Position numbers and translations under genes: made by a program. Shown here piece after piece: positions 30,488-40,204 of a DNA stretch of 64,000 bases. The first letter of the stretch is position 1; each line of letters opens with the position of its first letter. The DNA is from CAXMQZ01 sp963719055 (GTDB lineage: Bacteria; Acidobacteriota; Thermoanaerobaculia; Multivoradales; JAHEKO01), in the NCBI GenBank assembly GCA_963719055.1, contig CAVRAU010000022.1, positions 170,813 through 234,812 of the forward strand, given 5' to 3'. The notes beneath the pieces are model-generated. The model made no database searches. It was not told the DNA's origin and saw only the letters and a program-made list of their open reading frames with translations.

Positions 30488-31963
30488 ATCAGGCGGACGT
30501 GCTTTCGCATGGCAGCGTCGCCCAGGTCCTGAAGCGATTTGCCGGACTGCGCCTGCTGGTTCTCGGCGACGTCATGCTGGACGAGTATCTGACCGGCCAT
30601 GTCGAACGCACCTCACCCGAGGCACCGGTGCCAGTCGTCAGGGCCGAAGGTGAAACCAGCAGCCTGGGCGGGGCCGCCAATGTGGCTCACCTGGCACGGG
30701 CTTTGGGCGCCGAGGCACAGCTCTTCGGAGTGGTGGGTAACGACGGAGCCGGCCAGCGATTCCTGGCGCAGTGTGAGGCCGCGGGCATCGATGCCAGCCA
30801 TGTCCTGGTGGCCGACACCCGACCGACGACCCGGAAGTTACGGGTTCTGGCGCAGCACCAGCATGTGTTGCGGGTCGATTGGGAAGAGCAGCGACCGATC
30901 CGCTCCGAGATGGCAGCTCAGGTTCTGGAGCGTCTGCGGGCCCTGGAGCGCCCCGACGCCATGGTGATCAGCGATTACGCCAAAGGGTTTCTTTCTCCGG
31001 AAGTCCTGGAAGGTGCCATCGAGATGGCGCGAGAATGGGAGATCCCGGTGCTGGTCGACCCCAAGTACGCCGATCTGACGCGGTACCGCGGGGCGACGGT
31101 GATCAAGGCCAACCTCAAGGAGTTCGAGGTCGCCTTGGGGCACACGATCGTCGATCGACCTGGAAGAGGAGCTGGCCGCGGGCAGCGCCGCCATACTGGA
31201 GGCCACGGAGGCGAAGGTGCTGGTTGTGACCCTCGGGGACAAGGGTCTGGCGGTGTTCCCGCGCGATCAGGAGGGCTTTCTTGTGCCGACGTCGATGCAA
31301 GATGTCTACGACGTCAGCGGCGCCGGTGACTCCGTGATCACGGTGCTCGCCTTGAGCCTGGCGGTGGATATTCCCATCGAGGAAGCCGCCCGACTGGCCA
31401 ACGAGGCCGCCGGTGTGGCCGTGGGCAAGAGCGGCGTCGCCGTGGTGTCGCCCGGCGAGCTGGCGGCACGGTTTGTCCATGGTGTCCACGACAAGATCGT
31501 CTCCAGGGAAGAGTTGGAGAGTCGTCTTGCTTGGTGGCGTTTGCAGGACCAGAAGATCGTGTTCACCAATGGGTGCTTCGACCTTCTCCATGTCGGCCAT
31601 CTGCATCTACTGCGGGAAGCGGCCCGCGAGGGCGATGTCTTGCTGGTGGCGGTCAACAGCGATGAATCGGTTCGTCGTCTCAAGGGCAAGAACCGACCGC
31701 TGATCTCCAGCACCGAGAGGACGGCGCTGCTGGCGGCGCTGGACTGTGTCGATGCGGTCGTGGTCTTCGAGGAGGACACCCCGCGTGAGCTTCTCGACGA
31801 GGTGCGGCCCGATGTCCTGGTGAAGGGTGCCGACTACGCGGTCGACGAGGTGGTGGGAAAGAACCGAATCGAAAAAGACGGCGGCAAGGTGGTGCTGATT
31901 CCACTGGTCCCGGATCGTTCCACCACAGACCTCGTAGAGCGCATCCGGTCCGAGGATTCCTGA
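30484..31963 (+). CDS. hldE: bifunctional heptose 7-phosphate kinase / heptose 1-phosphate adenylyltransferase, one frameshift
   Basis: About 492 residues. The N-terminal ribokinase-like kinase domain has LVLGDVMLDEYLTG, SPEAPVPVV, SLGGAANVAHLARALGAE and the C-terminal DVSGAGDSVI catalytic motif; the C-terminal nucleotidyltransferase domain begins KIVFTNGCFDLLHVGHL with the HxGH motif and ends RSTTDLVERIR. One frame change near 31155 lies between the two ribokinase halves. The enzyme phosphorylates heptose 7-phosphate at C1 and later transfers AMP. It is coupled to gmhA upstream (ATGA) and to the PilZ gene downstream (TGATG). A combined HldE, rather than separate HldA and HldC, is the typical proteobacterial-type arrangement. 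Confidence 0.94.
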
Positions 31964-32301
31964 TGAACGACGAGAAACGCAGACAGGGAAGTATTCGGGT
32001 TCAAAAGCCCCTCGAGATCACCTACTCCGCCAACTGCCCACCCATCCAGGCCAGGATCGAGGACATCAGCGAGACGGGCTTCTTTCTCGACAACACCAAC
32101 GCCCTGCAGGTGGACTCGGAGCTCGATTTTGTCGTGGATCTACCCGAGGAGGCAGGGGCTCGTCGTATCAAGGGCAAGGCAAAGGTCGTCTGGATCCAGC
32201 CGACCGTCGGTGCGGGCGTCGAGTTTCTCGATCTCAGCCAGGAAGATCGAGAGGCGATTCGGTTCTTCGTGGCGTCCGTCTATTTCGGTCACGCGGACTA
32301 G
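31963..32301 (+). CDS. PilZ-domain protein
   Basis: An intact protein of 112 residues consisting of a single PilZ domain. The N-terminal RRQGSIRV resembles the RxxxR c-di-GMP-binding motif but with a Ser-Ile between, and IEDISETGFFLDN matches the D/NxSxxG motif. C-terminal AKVVWIQPTVGAGVEFLDLS completes the beta-barrel. Its ATG overlaps the hldE stop by one base (TGATG), so it is part of the heptose operon. A stand-alone PilZ protein co-translated with LPS-core genes suggests, by inference, c-di-GMP or surface control of envelope synthesis. The arginine spacing should be considered before assuming that it binds c-di-GMP. Confidence 0.85.
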   Translation: MNDEKRRQGSIRVQKPLEITYSANCPPIQARIEDISETGFFLDNTNALQVDSELDFVVDLPEEAGARRIKGKAKVVWIQPTVGAGVEFLDLSQEDREAIRFFVASVYFGHAD

Positions 32302-32319
32302 AGGTTCCGAGAACCCTTC

Positions 32320-33761
32320 TCAGCGTTCGATACCGGTGAACAGGACGGCCGCGGTCTCGTCGGCGGGCAGGATCTCCTGCTGGCGCAGCTCCAGGACCCC
32401 GGCCAGTCCAGACGTACCGGTCGGGTCGGCGGGAATATCCGTCTGCTCTCGCGCCAGTCGATGGGCTTCGGCCAGGGTCTCTTCCGAGACCACCAGAGGC
32501 ACCCCACCGGTCATCAGCATCCCTTCGACGAGTGCAAGCCAGTCGTAGGTCTCGTCGTCCAGGATCCCGGTGGCAATACTGCAAGGTGCTTCTTCCCAGG
32601 GCCACATGAATTCAGAGCGATGGCCGGCGGCGTGGCGAAGCTCATCGCGAACCATCGCCGGAGAGACATTGTCGCGGACGAAAAGAGCCCGCTCGGCATC
32701 ACCCGAGAGCAGGGGGGCGCCCTGCCCAGTCTCACCCTGATGTCGCAGGAGGATCTTGTCCATGAGGGCATCCCACGCCCGGTGAAGAGGGCTGGCGCCG
32801 GTCGTCTGCACGGTGTGAAACGCCGGGAGTCGCTCGATGACTCCGAGGTCGCGGGCGTCTCGGAAGCCTTCGATGCAAGCGCTACCCAGGGCGCCGCCGC
32901 CGACCTGGAGAAACAGATGGTCGATCTCCTTACCTTGTGTCATGAGCTCCGAAATCATCTCCCAGACCAGGGTCTTACCGCCTTCGATGACCAGACCGTT
33001 CTCACTCCCCTGGCAGGTGAAAGGCAGCGCTCCCCCGTCGACGGCTTGGCGAAACCGGTGAAAGCAGGGGTCTCCAGGGATCGTCTCCTCCCGCGGGCAG
33101 CTGACGAGATGGGCATGGAGGTCATGGAGTCTTGCGACCACCGCCGGGTCGGCCCAGGGCGGCACGAACACATCCAGCGCCCGGTTGGCGGCCCGCGCGA
33201 CCACGGCTGCCGCCAGGGCCGCGTTTCCACAGCTGGCGATGGCGAGCTGACGAGAAGGGTCGGGGGCACCGGGCAGGACCCGGTTGGCCATCTCCATCCA
33301 GAGCATCAACCCCATCAGATGGCGGGCTTTGTGAGACCCGGACACGTTGCCGGTCTCGTTCTTGACCCAGAGGCAACCGTCGTCGATTCCCAGTGAGGCG
33401 GCGAGCTCGTCGGCTTGCGAGTAAGGGGGTACGTTGGAAACCCTTGCCATCCACGCGGGCGATGGCCTCGTCGAGCCCTTCCACCAGCACACAGAAGGCC
33501 AGATCGTCCGAGACCATGGGCGGTGCCGATGGCATGACTGTGAAGGAGGCTTCGGTACTGGATGAAGGGATGGGTCGGCTCGGCGCGGAAGACTTCCAGC
33601 CAATCGTCGGCAGTGCCCAGCGCGGCCGAGCTCAAGACCCGACGCAAGACGTGATCGACATCACCCTGGGCGTCGGCGCCCGGACAGCGAAAAGGCGAGG
33701 GCTCGGATGCGGGGACCTCGTATCCGCAGCCGGAGCAGACGAGGCGCGATGGCTGGCTCAC
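32320..33761 (-). CDS. threonine-synthase-like PLP enzyme with N-terminal zinc ribbon, frameshifted
   Basis: Fold-type II PLP enzyme of about 475 residues. The N-terminus LVCSGCGYEVP...FRCP looks like a zinc ribbon, as in long threonine synthases. NETGNVSGSHKARHLMGL holds the PLP Lys, SCGNAALAAAVVARAA the phosphate-contact loop and LFLQVGGGALGSA the glycine loop. Frame changes occur near 33535 and 33440. GTG 33761 is chosen because it overlaps the stop of the upstream PLP gene (GTGA). True threonine biosynthesis is unlikely from context: the gene belongs to a catabolic operon with another PLP enzyme, SsnA and a molybdenum hydroxylase. A lyase or dehydratase acting on an amino acid from purine breakdown is more plausible. 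Confidence 0.78.
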
Positions 33762-35258
33762 AGCTTTTCGGCTGCCCCCGTTTCTTTGTTGAACTCTTCG
33801 ATCATCTGATCCCAGGCTGGAATCAACTCCTGCAGGCCTTGCCAGAAGCTCTTCTTCCCGGCGCGCCACGAAGTCCTCGACGGAGATGCCCTGCTGTTCG
33901 ACCCAGGTGAAATAGCCCAGATTGAAGATCCGCTGGCGATCGAGATGGCTGAGCTCCAGCAGGTGATCGATGGTGGCACCCCGGAGGTGCTGACCAAAGA
34001 CCTCAGCTGCAGAAATCGAGTCGAAGGTGCCCGAGAATCTCTGCTGCAGGAGCTTGTCCACCTCGCTGGCGTAGAGCTCCGCGCCGTCGGTGGCCACCGT
34101 GACGATCAGGTCGTCGGGCCCGAGATCGCGATATCGGGCCACCTTGATGGCCGCCAGGATGTTGCAGATCGAGGAGAACCCGAAGCGATGCAGACTCCCG
34201 ACGATCTCTGCCGGGATGCCGTGCCTGTCCGTCAGATGGGCTCGTCCTTCGTCGGTGTTGAACAGGAGGAAGAGCTCGTCGGTGGCTTTGTCTGAGATGG
34301 CCACCACCGCGTCGGTATTCATGGCGTTGTGGATCAGGGGCACATGCTTGTCGCCGATGCCTTGGATGTTGTGCTCGCCAAAGCCGTTGTAGAGCAGCGT
34401 CGGGCACTCCAGTGCTTCGACCGCCACGTTCCACGAGCCATGTCTAGGCTTGAGGAAATCGCCGGCGGCCAGGGTGCCGCCGGAGCCGGTGGCCGAGACA
34501 TACGCGCGCAGGCGAATCCTCTCGTTTTGGGCTTGGAAGTGGTCGAAGACCTCGTCGAGAGCCTTGCCCGTGCACAGGTAGTGGACGAGATAGTTGCCGA
34601 ACTCGCTGAACTGGTTGAAGATGATCTGCTGAGGATCCTGATCGAGCTCGTTGCACTTGTCGTAGATCTCTTTGACGTTGCTCTCGGTGCCGGGCGTCCG
34701 GATGATGTCCTCGGGGTCCGTCACCCACTCCTCCAGCCAGTCGAAGCGTTCCTGGCTCATGCCTTCGGGCAGCACCGCGACCCCCCGGCAGTCCAGGATG
34801 CGCGATACCGCGATGCCGCCGCGACAGTAGTTGCCGGTCGAGGGCCAGATCGCCCGGTGGGAGAAGGGGTCGAACTGGCCGGTGATCACCCTGGGTACCA
34901 GGCACCCGTAGGAGGCCAACACCTTGTGGGCATGGATCATGGGAAAGGTGTCGGCCGGCAGAACAGCGATACGAGCCTCGACCCCCGTCAGCGACGAAGG
35001 TAGCTCGATGAAATCGGGGGCCATGCGGAACCGACCGTTGTGGACCGGGTTGTACCAGTTGATGCGGAAAAGATTCAGCGGATGGGGCGAGTCGGGGTCG
35101 ATGTCGGCAAGCCGCCCACGGATCTCTTCAGGGATCGACCTGGGGTCGGCCAGTTCCGAGAAACGGGGCAGGACGATGCCGTCGTCACGAAAACGGCGGA
35201 TGCTGTTCTCGTACACTTCCCGGTCGACAATGTGAGTCTCGAGTCCAAGGGTCGGCAT
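33758..35258 (-). CDS. fold-type II PLP enzyme (cysteine-synthase/CBS-like), one frameshift
   Basis: About 500 residues. The N-terminus MPTLGLETHIVDREVYENS and ADPRSIPEEIRGRLADIDPDSPHPLNLFR (motif PHPLNLFRINWYN) belong to a large uncharacterised PLP-dependent group. PMIHAHKVLASYGC holds the likely PLP Lys, WPSTGNYCRGG is the SxGN phosphate loop, and SATGSGGTLAAGDFL the glycine-rich loop. A frame change near 33865 leads to WDQMIEEFNKETG at the end. ATG 35258 shares its A with the stop of the SsnA gene (TGATG) and has GGAG upstream. It is not diaminopropionate ammonia-lyase (YgeX) by motif, although it occupies a similar genomic position. The reaction is unknown. Confidence 0.75.
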
Positions 35259-36367
35259 CAGTAGCTCTCCATTCGCGCCCAGAGCCCGGGGGCCTGTTCT
35301 TTGGCGCGCGCGTGTATTTCTTCCAGGTCTGCAGTCATCAATTGGCCATCCTCGACCACTGGCTTGCCGTCCACCACCACGTGGCGAGCCCGGCCATTCT
35401 CCATGGTCACGACGTCGGGAGCCTGTTCTCCGGCCACCTCGGTCACCGGGGCCAGGGAAAGGCCGAGACGCTCGCCGGCCAGGATGTGTCCGCCCGCGAG
35501 GCGCCGGCGGGCGACCTCCAGGTCCTCGCCGTGGACCGTGGCCTCTTCGTCCAGTGCCTGGGCTTCCGCATCCATGTCGGCCGGGTAGCCGTCGGTGCCG
35601 ATCGCTACGCGGGTGCTCGAGCCGAGGGCGCCTGGGTACCCGACGCGGTTGCCTCGATTGGAGCGGGGGTTCTGCACGATCCATAACCCGTGCCCATCTG
35701 CTGTGCTCACCTGAGCGGCCCCGCAGTGTACGCAGTGAGCCAGGATGGAACCCGGTGGCAGGGCTTCGAAATCGAGCAGGCGCTCCAGGGGCCCGTCGTA
35801 GCCGCGCTCGTTGGCATCGGCGACATCGGCCAGATCCTCGGCAACGTGAACGTGCATCACAGTCTCGAGATCGCGGCACATCTCCGCAGCCTCGGCGATG
35901 GTTTCGTCCGAGACCGTGAACGAGGCATGCAGCGCCACGACGCCCGCGACCAGGGGTCGTTGATTGGTGCGGATGAAGCGACGGCACTCGGCCAGGCCTC
36001 GGCGGGCCTCCTGGCGTCCCCCGTTGCGCTCTGTGGCGCCGTAGCAGAGAACGGCACGGATGCCGATTTCCTGGCAGGCGTCGGCGAGCACATCGAGCGA
36101 GCCATCGATGAAGTTCGGGGACTCGTGGTGGTCGATGAGAGTGGTGGTGCCGGCCATAAGGGATTCGGCGGCGTAGTACCGCGCCGAGGCCCGGAGCGAG
36201 TCTTCGTCGAGCGCCCGGTCCAGACGCCACCAGATGCGCTCGAGAATCTGGACGAAGTTTTCGGGTGGCACCTCGGGCTCTGGCATCCCGAAAGGCGCCA
36301 GACCACTGTAGATGTGGGTGTGGGCGTTGATTCGCCCCGGCTCCTGGTGGCGAGGAAAAGTGCTCAT
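35258..36367 (-). CDS. ssnA: SsnA-type metal-dependent amidohydrolase
   Basis: An intact 369-residue amidohydrolase. INAHTHIYSGLAPFGMP carries the HxH metal site, VMHVHVAED the third His, LAHCVHCG the fourth and IGTDGYPADM the catalytic Asp. SsnA relatives occur with xanthine dehydrogenases in purine-degrading clusters and are thought to deaminate a purine or related ring. The protein starts almost directly at the HxH strand: about 60 residues of N-terminal beta structure found in typical SsnA (about 440 residues) are missing, with no obvious coding sequence for them before 36367. It lies 2 bases after the molybdenum hydroxylase and overlaps the PLP enzyme by one base, so the operon is tightly coupled. 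Confidence 0.82.
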   Translation of the reverse strand: MSTFPRHQEPGRINAHTHIYSGLAPFGMPEPEVPPENFVQILERIWWRLDRALDEDSLRASARYYAAESLMAGTTTLIDHHESPNFIDGSLDVLADACQEIGIRAVLCYGATERNGGRQEARRGLAECRRFIRTNQRPLVAGVVALHASFTVSDETIAEAAEMCRDLETVMHVHVAEDLADVADANERGYDGPLERLLDFEALPPGSILAHCVHCGAAQVSTADGHGLWIVQNPRSNRGNRVGYPGALGSSTRVAIGTDGYPADMDAEAQALDEEATVHGEDLEVARRRLAGGHILAGERLGLSLAPVTEVAGEQAPDVVTMENGRARHVVVDGKPVVEDGQLMTADLEEIHARAKEQAPGLWARMESY

Positions 36368-36369
36368 CT

Positions 36370-39038
36370 CTAAGAGCGGCGCTTGGGGATTCGGCCTACC
36401 GACATGGCCTGCGCCGCAGGAGAGTCTTTCATGGGCAGCGAGTATCGGCGAATCCCATCGAAACGGGCGATGGCACCCGCCACAGCCGATGCCGTAGGCA
36501 CCAGACCGATCTCTCCCACTCCTTTGGCACCAAAAGGCCCTTCCGGTTCGGGATCTTCGACCAGGATGACCTCCACCTCCGGCATGTCCTTGGCGCGCAG
36601 CACCCCCAGATCTCTCAGTTTATAGGTTGCGGGCATACCGTCGGGACAGGGGAGATCTTCAGTGAGGGCGTAGCCGAGGCCCATGTGGATGGAGCCCTCG
36701 ATCTGTCCCTCGCACAGGGCAGGGTTGATGGCGCGGCCCACATCGTGGGCGGCCACGAACTTCTCGACCCGACCGTCGGAGTCGAGAATGCAGACCTGGG
36801 TCGCAAACCCGTAGGAGGTGTGGGTCTTGATCTTGTCGGTTTCCGCGCCGGGAGCCGTGGTGTCGTCGATGAGGATCTCCCCTTCGTAGACTCGGCCTTG
36901 AAGATCTTCGAGCGAGAGACCTTGATCGAGATCGGCTTTGAGCTTCTGCCGCTGCCTCCTGCACCGCCCGGCCGCCAAAGAGGGTTGCTCGAGAGCCGGT
37001 CGTCTGGCCGCAGTCCAGATCGAAGGTGGAATCGACCTTGGGCTGGAAGACGCGCCGGCGGCAGGCCCGTCACCTCGACGGCGCACTGCACCAGAATGGT
37101 CAGTAGACCCTGGCCCATCTCGGTGTAGCCGTTGTAGATCGAAATGGTGCCAGCCGATTCTGAAGAGGTGCCAGGCGATTCTACGACCAGGCGAGCGCGG
37201 CCCCATTCGGGCGCCCCGTTGCCGATGCCGCTGTTCTTCATGCCGCAGCCGATGCCGACGGCACGACCCTGTCTCGAGGGCTTCGTAGTAGGGCTTCTTG
37301 ACTGCTTCCAGGGTCTGCTTGATGCCGACGGACTTCTCGAGGATCTGGCCCGTGGCCACGGGGTCTCCGACATCGACAACGTTGCGCCAGCGGATCTCCC
37401 AGCCGTCGAGACCCGACTTCGGCCGCCAGCAGATCCAGGGCGCCGTCGATGGCGAAATGGGCCTGGTTGGCGCCGAAGCCACGCATGGCTCCACAGGGCG
37501 GGTTGTTGGTGTGGACGGCCCGGGCTTCGACAAGGACGTTGGGCACTTTGTAGGGACCACAGGAGTGACCGGCAGCCCGCTCGAGCACCTTGGAGCCCAC
37601 CGAGGCATAGGCGCCTGTGTCGCCCACCATGTCGGCCATGACCGCCGTCAGCCGGCCGTCGCGCATCGCAGCCCACGGTGTACTGCATGGTGATCGGGTG
37701 ACGTTTGGGGTGCATCCGGATGCGACTCTTCGCGGTTGAGCGTGATCTTGACCGGTCGGCCCGGTCATCTGCGCCAGCAGCGCCGTCTGGGCCTGGATGG
37801 ACATGTCTTCCTTGCCGCCGAAGGCACCCCCGTTGGGAACGAGCTCGACCTCCAGTTGATCCTTCTCGATTCCCAGGACACTCGCCACCTGCCGTCGGTC
37901 GTCGAAGATGCCCTGCCCCTGGGTGAAGAGCTTGAAGCGACCGCCATCCGAGAGGTTCGGCCAGGGCACTCTCGGGCTCGAGATAGAGGTGCTCGATGCG
38001 CTGGGTCTCCCAGGTGCCGCTGACCACGTGGGCGCTGGCGGCCAGCGCGGCCTCGGCGTGGCCGCGTTCGACGACCGTGTGCGACAAGGTGTTCTCGTGT
38101 CGCGGATTGACCTGTGGGGCTGCGCTCTTTGTGGCGGCGAAGGGATCGAGGACGGGCTCCAGCACTTCGTACTCGATCTCGACAAGGCGGCCGCGGCTCG
38201 CGCGGTGTGCTCATCCTGCGGCCGCATCGCAGCCAGCACATCGCCCACGCACCGCACCTCTTCGCCTTCGGCGACGAAGACAGGCCAGTCGTTGTAGAGC
38301 AAGCCAACCCAGCGATCGCCCGGGACATCCTGCGCGGTGGCGACCGCCACAACACCGGGAGAGCCGCAGGGCCTTCGAGGTGTCGATGCGCAGGACCTTG
38401 GCGCGCGGATGCTGCGGAGAGCACGACGGCCCCGTGCAGCAGGCCAGGCCGCTCCATGTCGTCCACGTAGGGACGATCTCCCGAGGGTCATGCTCTGGCC
38501 GGTGACTGCGGGCGAGCGAGCTGCCGACGCGGCCGTCTTCGACGAGCACCGGCTGCGCTTCGCCTCGCCGCGCGGCGGCCAGCAACTCGATGGCATCGAA
38601 GATCTTGATGTATCCCGTGCAGCGACAGAGATGACCGGTCAGGGCCTTGGCGATCTCGTCGCGTGAGGGTGAGGGGTTCTTGTCGAGCAGATGCTTGGCC
38701 TGGAGCGCGAATCCCGGAATGCAGAAGCCGCACTGCAGACCGGCCGTGGCCACGAAGCAGTCGGCGATCAACCGCCGCTCTTCTTCGCTCAAACCCTCCA
38801 GGGTGAGGACTTCCTTGCCCTGTACCCGCTCGGCGGGAACGGCGCAAGTGACCTTGGGCAGCCCATCGATCAGCGCCAGGCAACACCCGCACTGCCCCTG
38901 CGGCTGACACCCATCCTTGGTGGAGTAAACCCCGCACCGCGTCCGCAGCGTCTCCAACAGGCTCTCCCCCGCCCGGATCTCCACCGAACGCGCCTGCCCA
39001 TTGAGCGTGAATTCCAGTGTTTGCATGCCTTGGACCAT
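36370..39038 (-). CDS. selenium-dependent xanthine-dehydrogenase-like protein (fused 2Fe-2S and Mo domains), heavily frameshifted
   Basis: About 885 residues. The first 160 form two 2Fe-2S clusters: CGVYSTKDGCQPQGQCGCC and QCGFCIPGF...LCRCTGY. The molybdopterin part shows GGAFGGKEDMSIQAQTALLA, NNPPCGAMRGFGANQAHFAI, YNGYTEMGQGLLTIL, AHDVGRAINPALCEGQIEG and GPFGAKGVGEIGLVP, ending FDGIRRYSLPMKDSPAAQAM. The fused layout and this tail match the selenium-dependent xanthine dehydrogenase type, whose selenium is a labile cofactor rather than selenocysteine. At least eight frame changes lie between 36950 and 38480. A 21-base repeat sits in tandem at 37145-37185, adding about seven residues. ATG 39026 is an alternative start. 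It heads the operon continuing into ssnA and two PLP genes. Confidence 0.78.
37145..37185 (-). repeat. tandem copies of a 21-base repeat inside the molybdenum hydroxylase gene
   Basis: Two adjacent units read on the minus strand as AGAATCGCCTGGCACCTCT and AGAATCGGCTGGCACCATT, 21 bases apart. Related copies are intergenic at 46354-46375 and 45584-45600. Within the gene they code for ESPGTSSESAGT, an in-frame surface-loop expansion just before the conserved YNGYTEMGQG motif. Confidence 0.6.
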
Positions 39039-39247
39039 TCTATGGTGCCGGGCCCCCGTGCTGGTCTCGCGTTTGCTCCGTCACCTCCGTGGCGCCGTGT
39101 GTTTGTCCCGCCGTCTCCGTAGAGGCCGGCCTCTGTGCCGGCCTCGCTCGGCCGAGCGTATATCTCACCCCGCCGGACTTCAACCAACTGCTCCACGCAC
39201 CTGATGAGGATTCTCTCGCGCTCCTCTGGGACGTTTCCTGGGTCCGA

Positions 39248-39276
39248 TTGGAAGTATGTCAAATATGACATATACT
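39248..39276 (+). promoter_or_regulatory. promoter and palindromic operator of Gp49-type toxin-antitoxin module
   Basis: -35 TTGGAA (39248-39253), 17-base spacer, -10 TATACT (39271-39276). The inverted repeat TATGTCAAATATGACATA (39255-39272) fills the spacer and touches the -10, the place expected for autorepression by the HTH antitoxin. Only eight bases separate the -10 from the TTG start at 39285, so the mRNA would have almost no leader. Confidence 0.7.
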
Positions 39277-39284
39277 CGAAGCCG

Positions 39285-39617
39285 TTGAGCCGCCCAGACA
39301 AACCTCTGGTGTGGCTCCACGGAGAGGTGAGATCACCTCCGTTCTCGCCGGAGGCGCGGCGTGAAGCGGGATTCCTCCTGCGGCGCCTTCAGCTGGGTGA
39401 AACCCTCTCGATACCGCACTCGAGACCGATGATGTCCATCGGAAGTGGGTGCCATGAGCTGAGAATCGTTGATCGCGATAGGAACTGGAGGATCGTGTAT
39501 CACGTGGGGACAAACACAGTGGTACTTCTCGCAGTCTTTTCCAAGACGAGCCCCAGGACTCCCCCAGAAGTGATTCGGGCATGTCAGCAGAGGCTAAGGA
39601 GATTCAAAGATGGATAA
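39285..39617 (+). CDS. HigB/phage Gp49-like toxin
   Basis: A 110-residue RelE-superfamily toxin of the phage-derived Gp49-like group. The family pattern is clear: KPLVWLHGEVRSPPFS at the start, AGFLLRRLQLGE, SRPMMSIGSGCHELRIVD, WRIVYHV and VFSKTSPRTPPEVI. TTG 39285 is chosen because it gives the normal N-terminus and stands at the expected distance from a strong promoter; upstream in-frame codons have no family similarity. The gene overlaps the antitoxin start by 8 bases. Toxins of this group act as ribosome-dependent mRNA endonucleases. The toxin-first order is typical for HigBA-type modules. Confidence 0.85.
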   Translation: MSRPDKPLVWLHGEVRSPPFSPEARREAGFLLRRLQLGETLSIPHSRPMMSIGSGCHELRIVDRDRNWRIVYHVGTNTVVLLAVFSKTSPRTPPEVIRACQQRLRRFKDG

Positions 39618-39939
39618 GGCCAAGAGGAAACGGTTGGAATCCAAGGGCTGGCGGATCGGTGACGTTTCCACTTTTCTCGGGCTGACTGAGGAAGAACGGG
39701 AGTACATCGAGATGAAGCTGCATCTTTGCCACGCGCTACGGGCCCGCCGAAAAGCGAGCGCCCTGACACAGATCGAACTCGCCCGCCGTCTTGGCTCCAG
39801 CCAATCAAGGGTCGCCAAGATGGAGGCCGGTGATCCGTCGGTGTCTATCGACCTGCTGACCAGATCGCTGATTGCGCTGGGAGCCTCCCGTAAGGACATA
39901 GCAGGGATGATTGTCGGTGGAGCAGCAATCTCCAGCTAG
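39610..39939 (+). CDS. HigA-like XRE-family antitoxin
   Basis: A 109-residue protein with an N-terminal segment GWRIGDVSTFLGLTEEE and a Cro/C1-type helix-turn-helix: LTQIELARRLGSSQSRVAKME, in which LAKRLG-like and SRVAKME are the recognition elements. ESKGWRIGD...LGLTEEE(R)EYI is typical of antitoxins paired with Gp49-like toxins. ATG 39610 lies inside the last codons of the toxin, and GGAGATT precedes it. It should neutralise the toxin and bind the TATGTC...GACATA operator upstream of the pair. Confidence 0.87.
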   Translation: MDKAKRKRLESKGWRIGDVSTFLGLTEEEREYIEMKLHLCHALRARRKASALTQIELARRLGSSQSRVAKMEAGDPSVSIDLLTRSLIALGASRKDIAGMIVGGAAISS

Positions 39940-39995
39940 GCGCCCAACCGGCCTTGGACAGCGATGAGCCTGAATGCCAGGTGTTCAGAATTAGA

Positions 39996-40016
39996 GTACA
40001 CGTATTAGTGTACAAT
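39996..40016 (+). promoter_or_regulatory. promoter/operator of hicAB
   Basis: Perfect inverted repeat GTACACGTATTAGTGTAC (39996-40013) overlapping a -10-like TACAAT (40011-40016). The GTG start of hicA begins five bases later, so the transcript is probably leaderless. No convincing -35 is seen; GAATTA at 39988-39993 is at the right spacing but weak. HicB is the likely repressor. Confidence 0.62.
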
Positions 40017-40021
40017 CTTCC

Positions 40022-40204
40022 GTGAAGAGACGTGACCTCGAACGGGCCTTGAGAGAGGTCGGGTGGTTGCTTGTCCGACATGGTGGCAAGCACGATGTGT
40101 GGACGAACGGCGACCAGCAAGAGGCAGTCCCGAGGCACTCGGAGGTCAACGAACGGTTGGCGAAGAAGATTCTGAGCCGAGCACGGAGGCAAGACGGACT
40201 ATGA
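40022..40204 (+). CDS. hicA: HicA mRNA interferase toxin
   Basis: A 60-residue dsRBD-like toxin. MKRRDLERALREVGW, VRHGGKHDVWTNG and VPRHSEVNERLAKKIL are the HicA family signature; the His in HGGKHDVW is the catalytic residue known from the family. The start is GTG 40022. The stop TGA overlaps the ATG of hicB (ATGA). HicA cleaves mRNA and tmRNA when free of HicB. The module follows the previous toxin-antitoxin pair by 82 bases on the same strand. Confidence 0.93.
   Translation: MKRRDLERALREVGWLLVRHGGKHDVWTNGDQQEAVPRHSEVNERLAKKILSRARRQDGL

Noticed and set aside
31217..31963. Separate heptose kinase and adenylyltransferase genes
   Set aside because: The kinase domain itself is split by one frame change near 31155, with ribokinase motifs on both sides, so this is a single bifunctional hldE.
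33315..36230. One open frame of 971 codons on the minus strand
   Set aside because: It joins the PLP-enzyme frame with an antisense-like reading of the SsnA gene upstream and of the next PLP gene downstream. Only the part between 35258 and about 33865 has family similarity.
37145..37185. CRISPR-like direct repeats
   Set aside because: Only two adjacent 21-base units with no spacer; other copies are far apart, so this is not an array.
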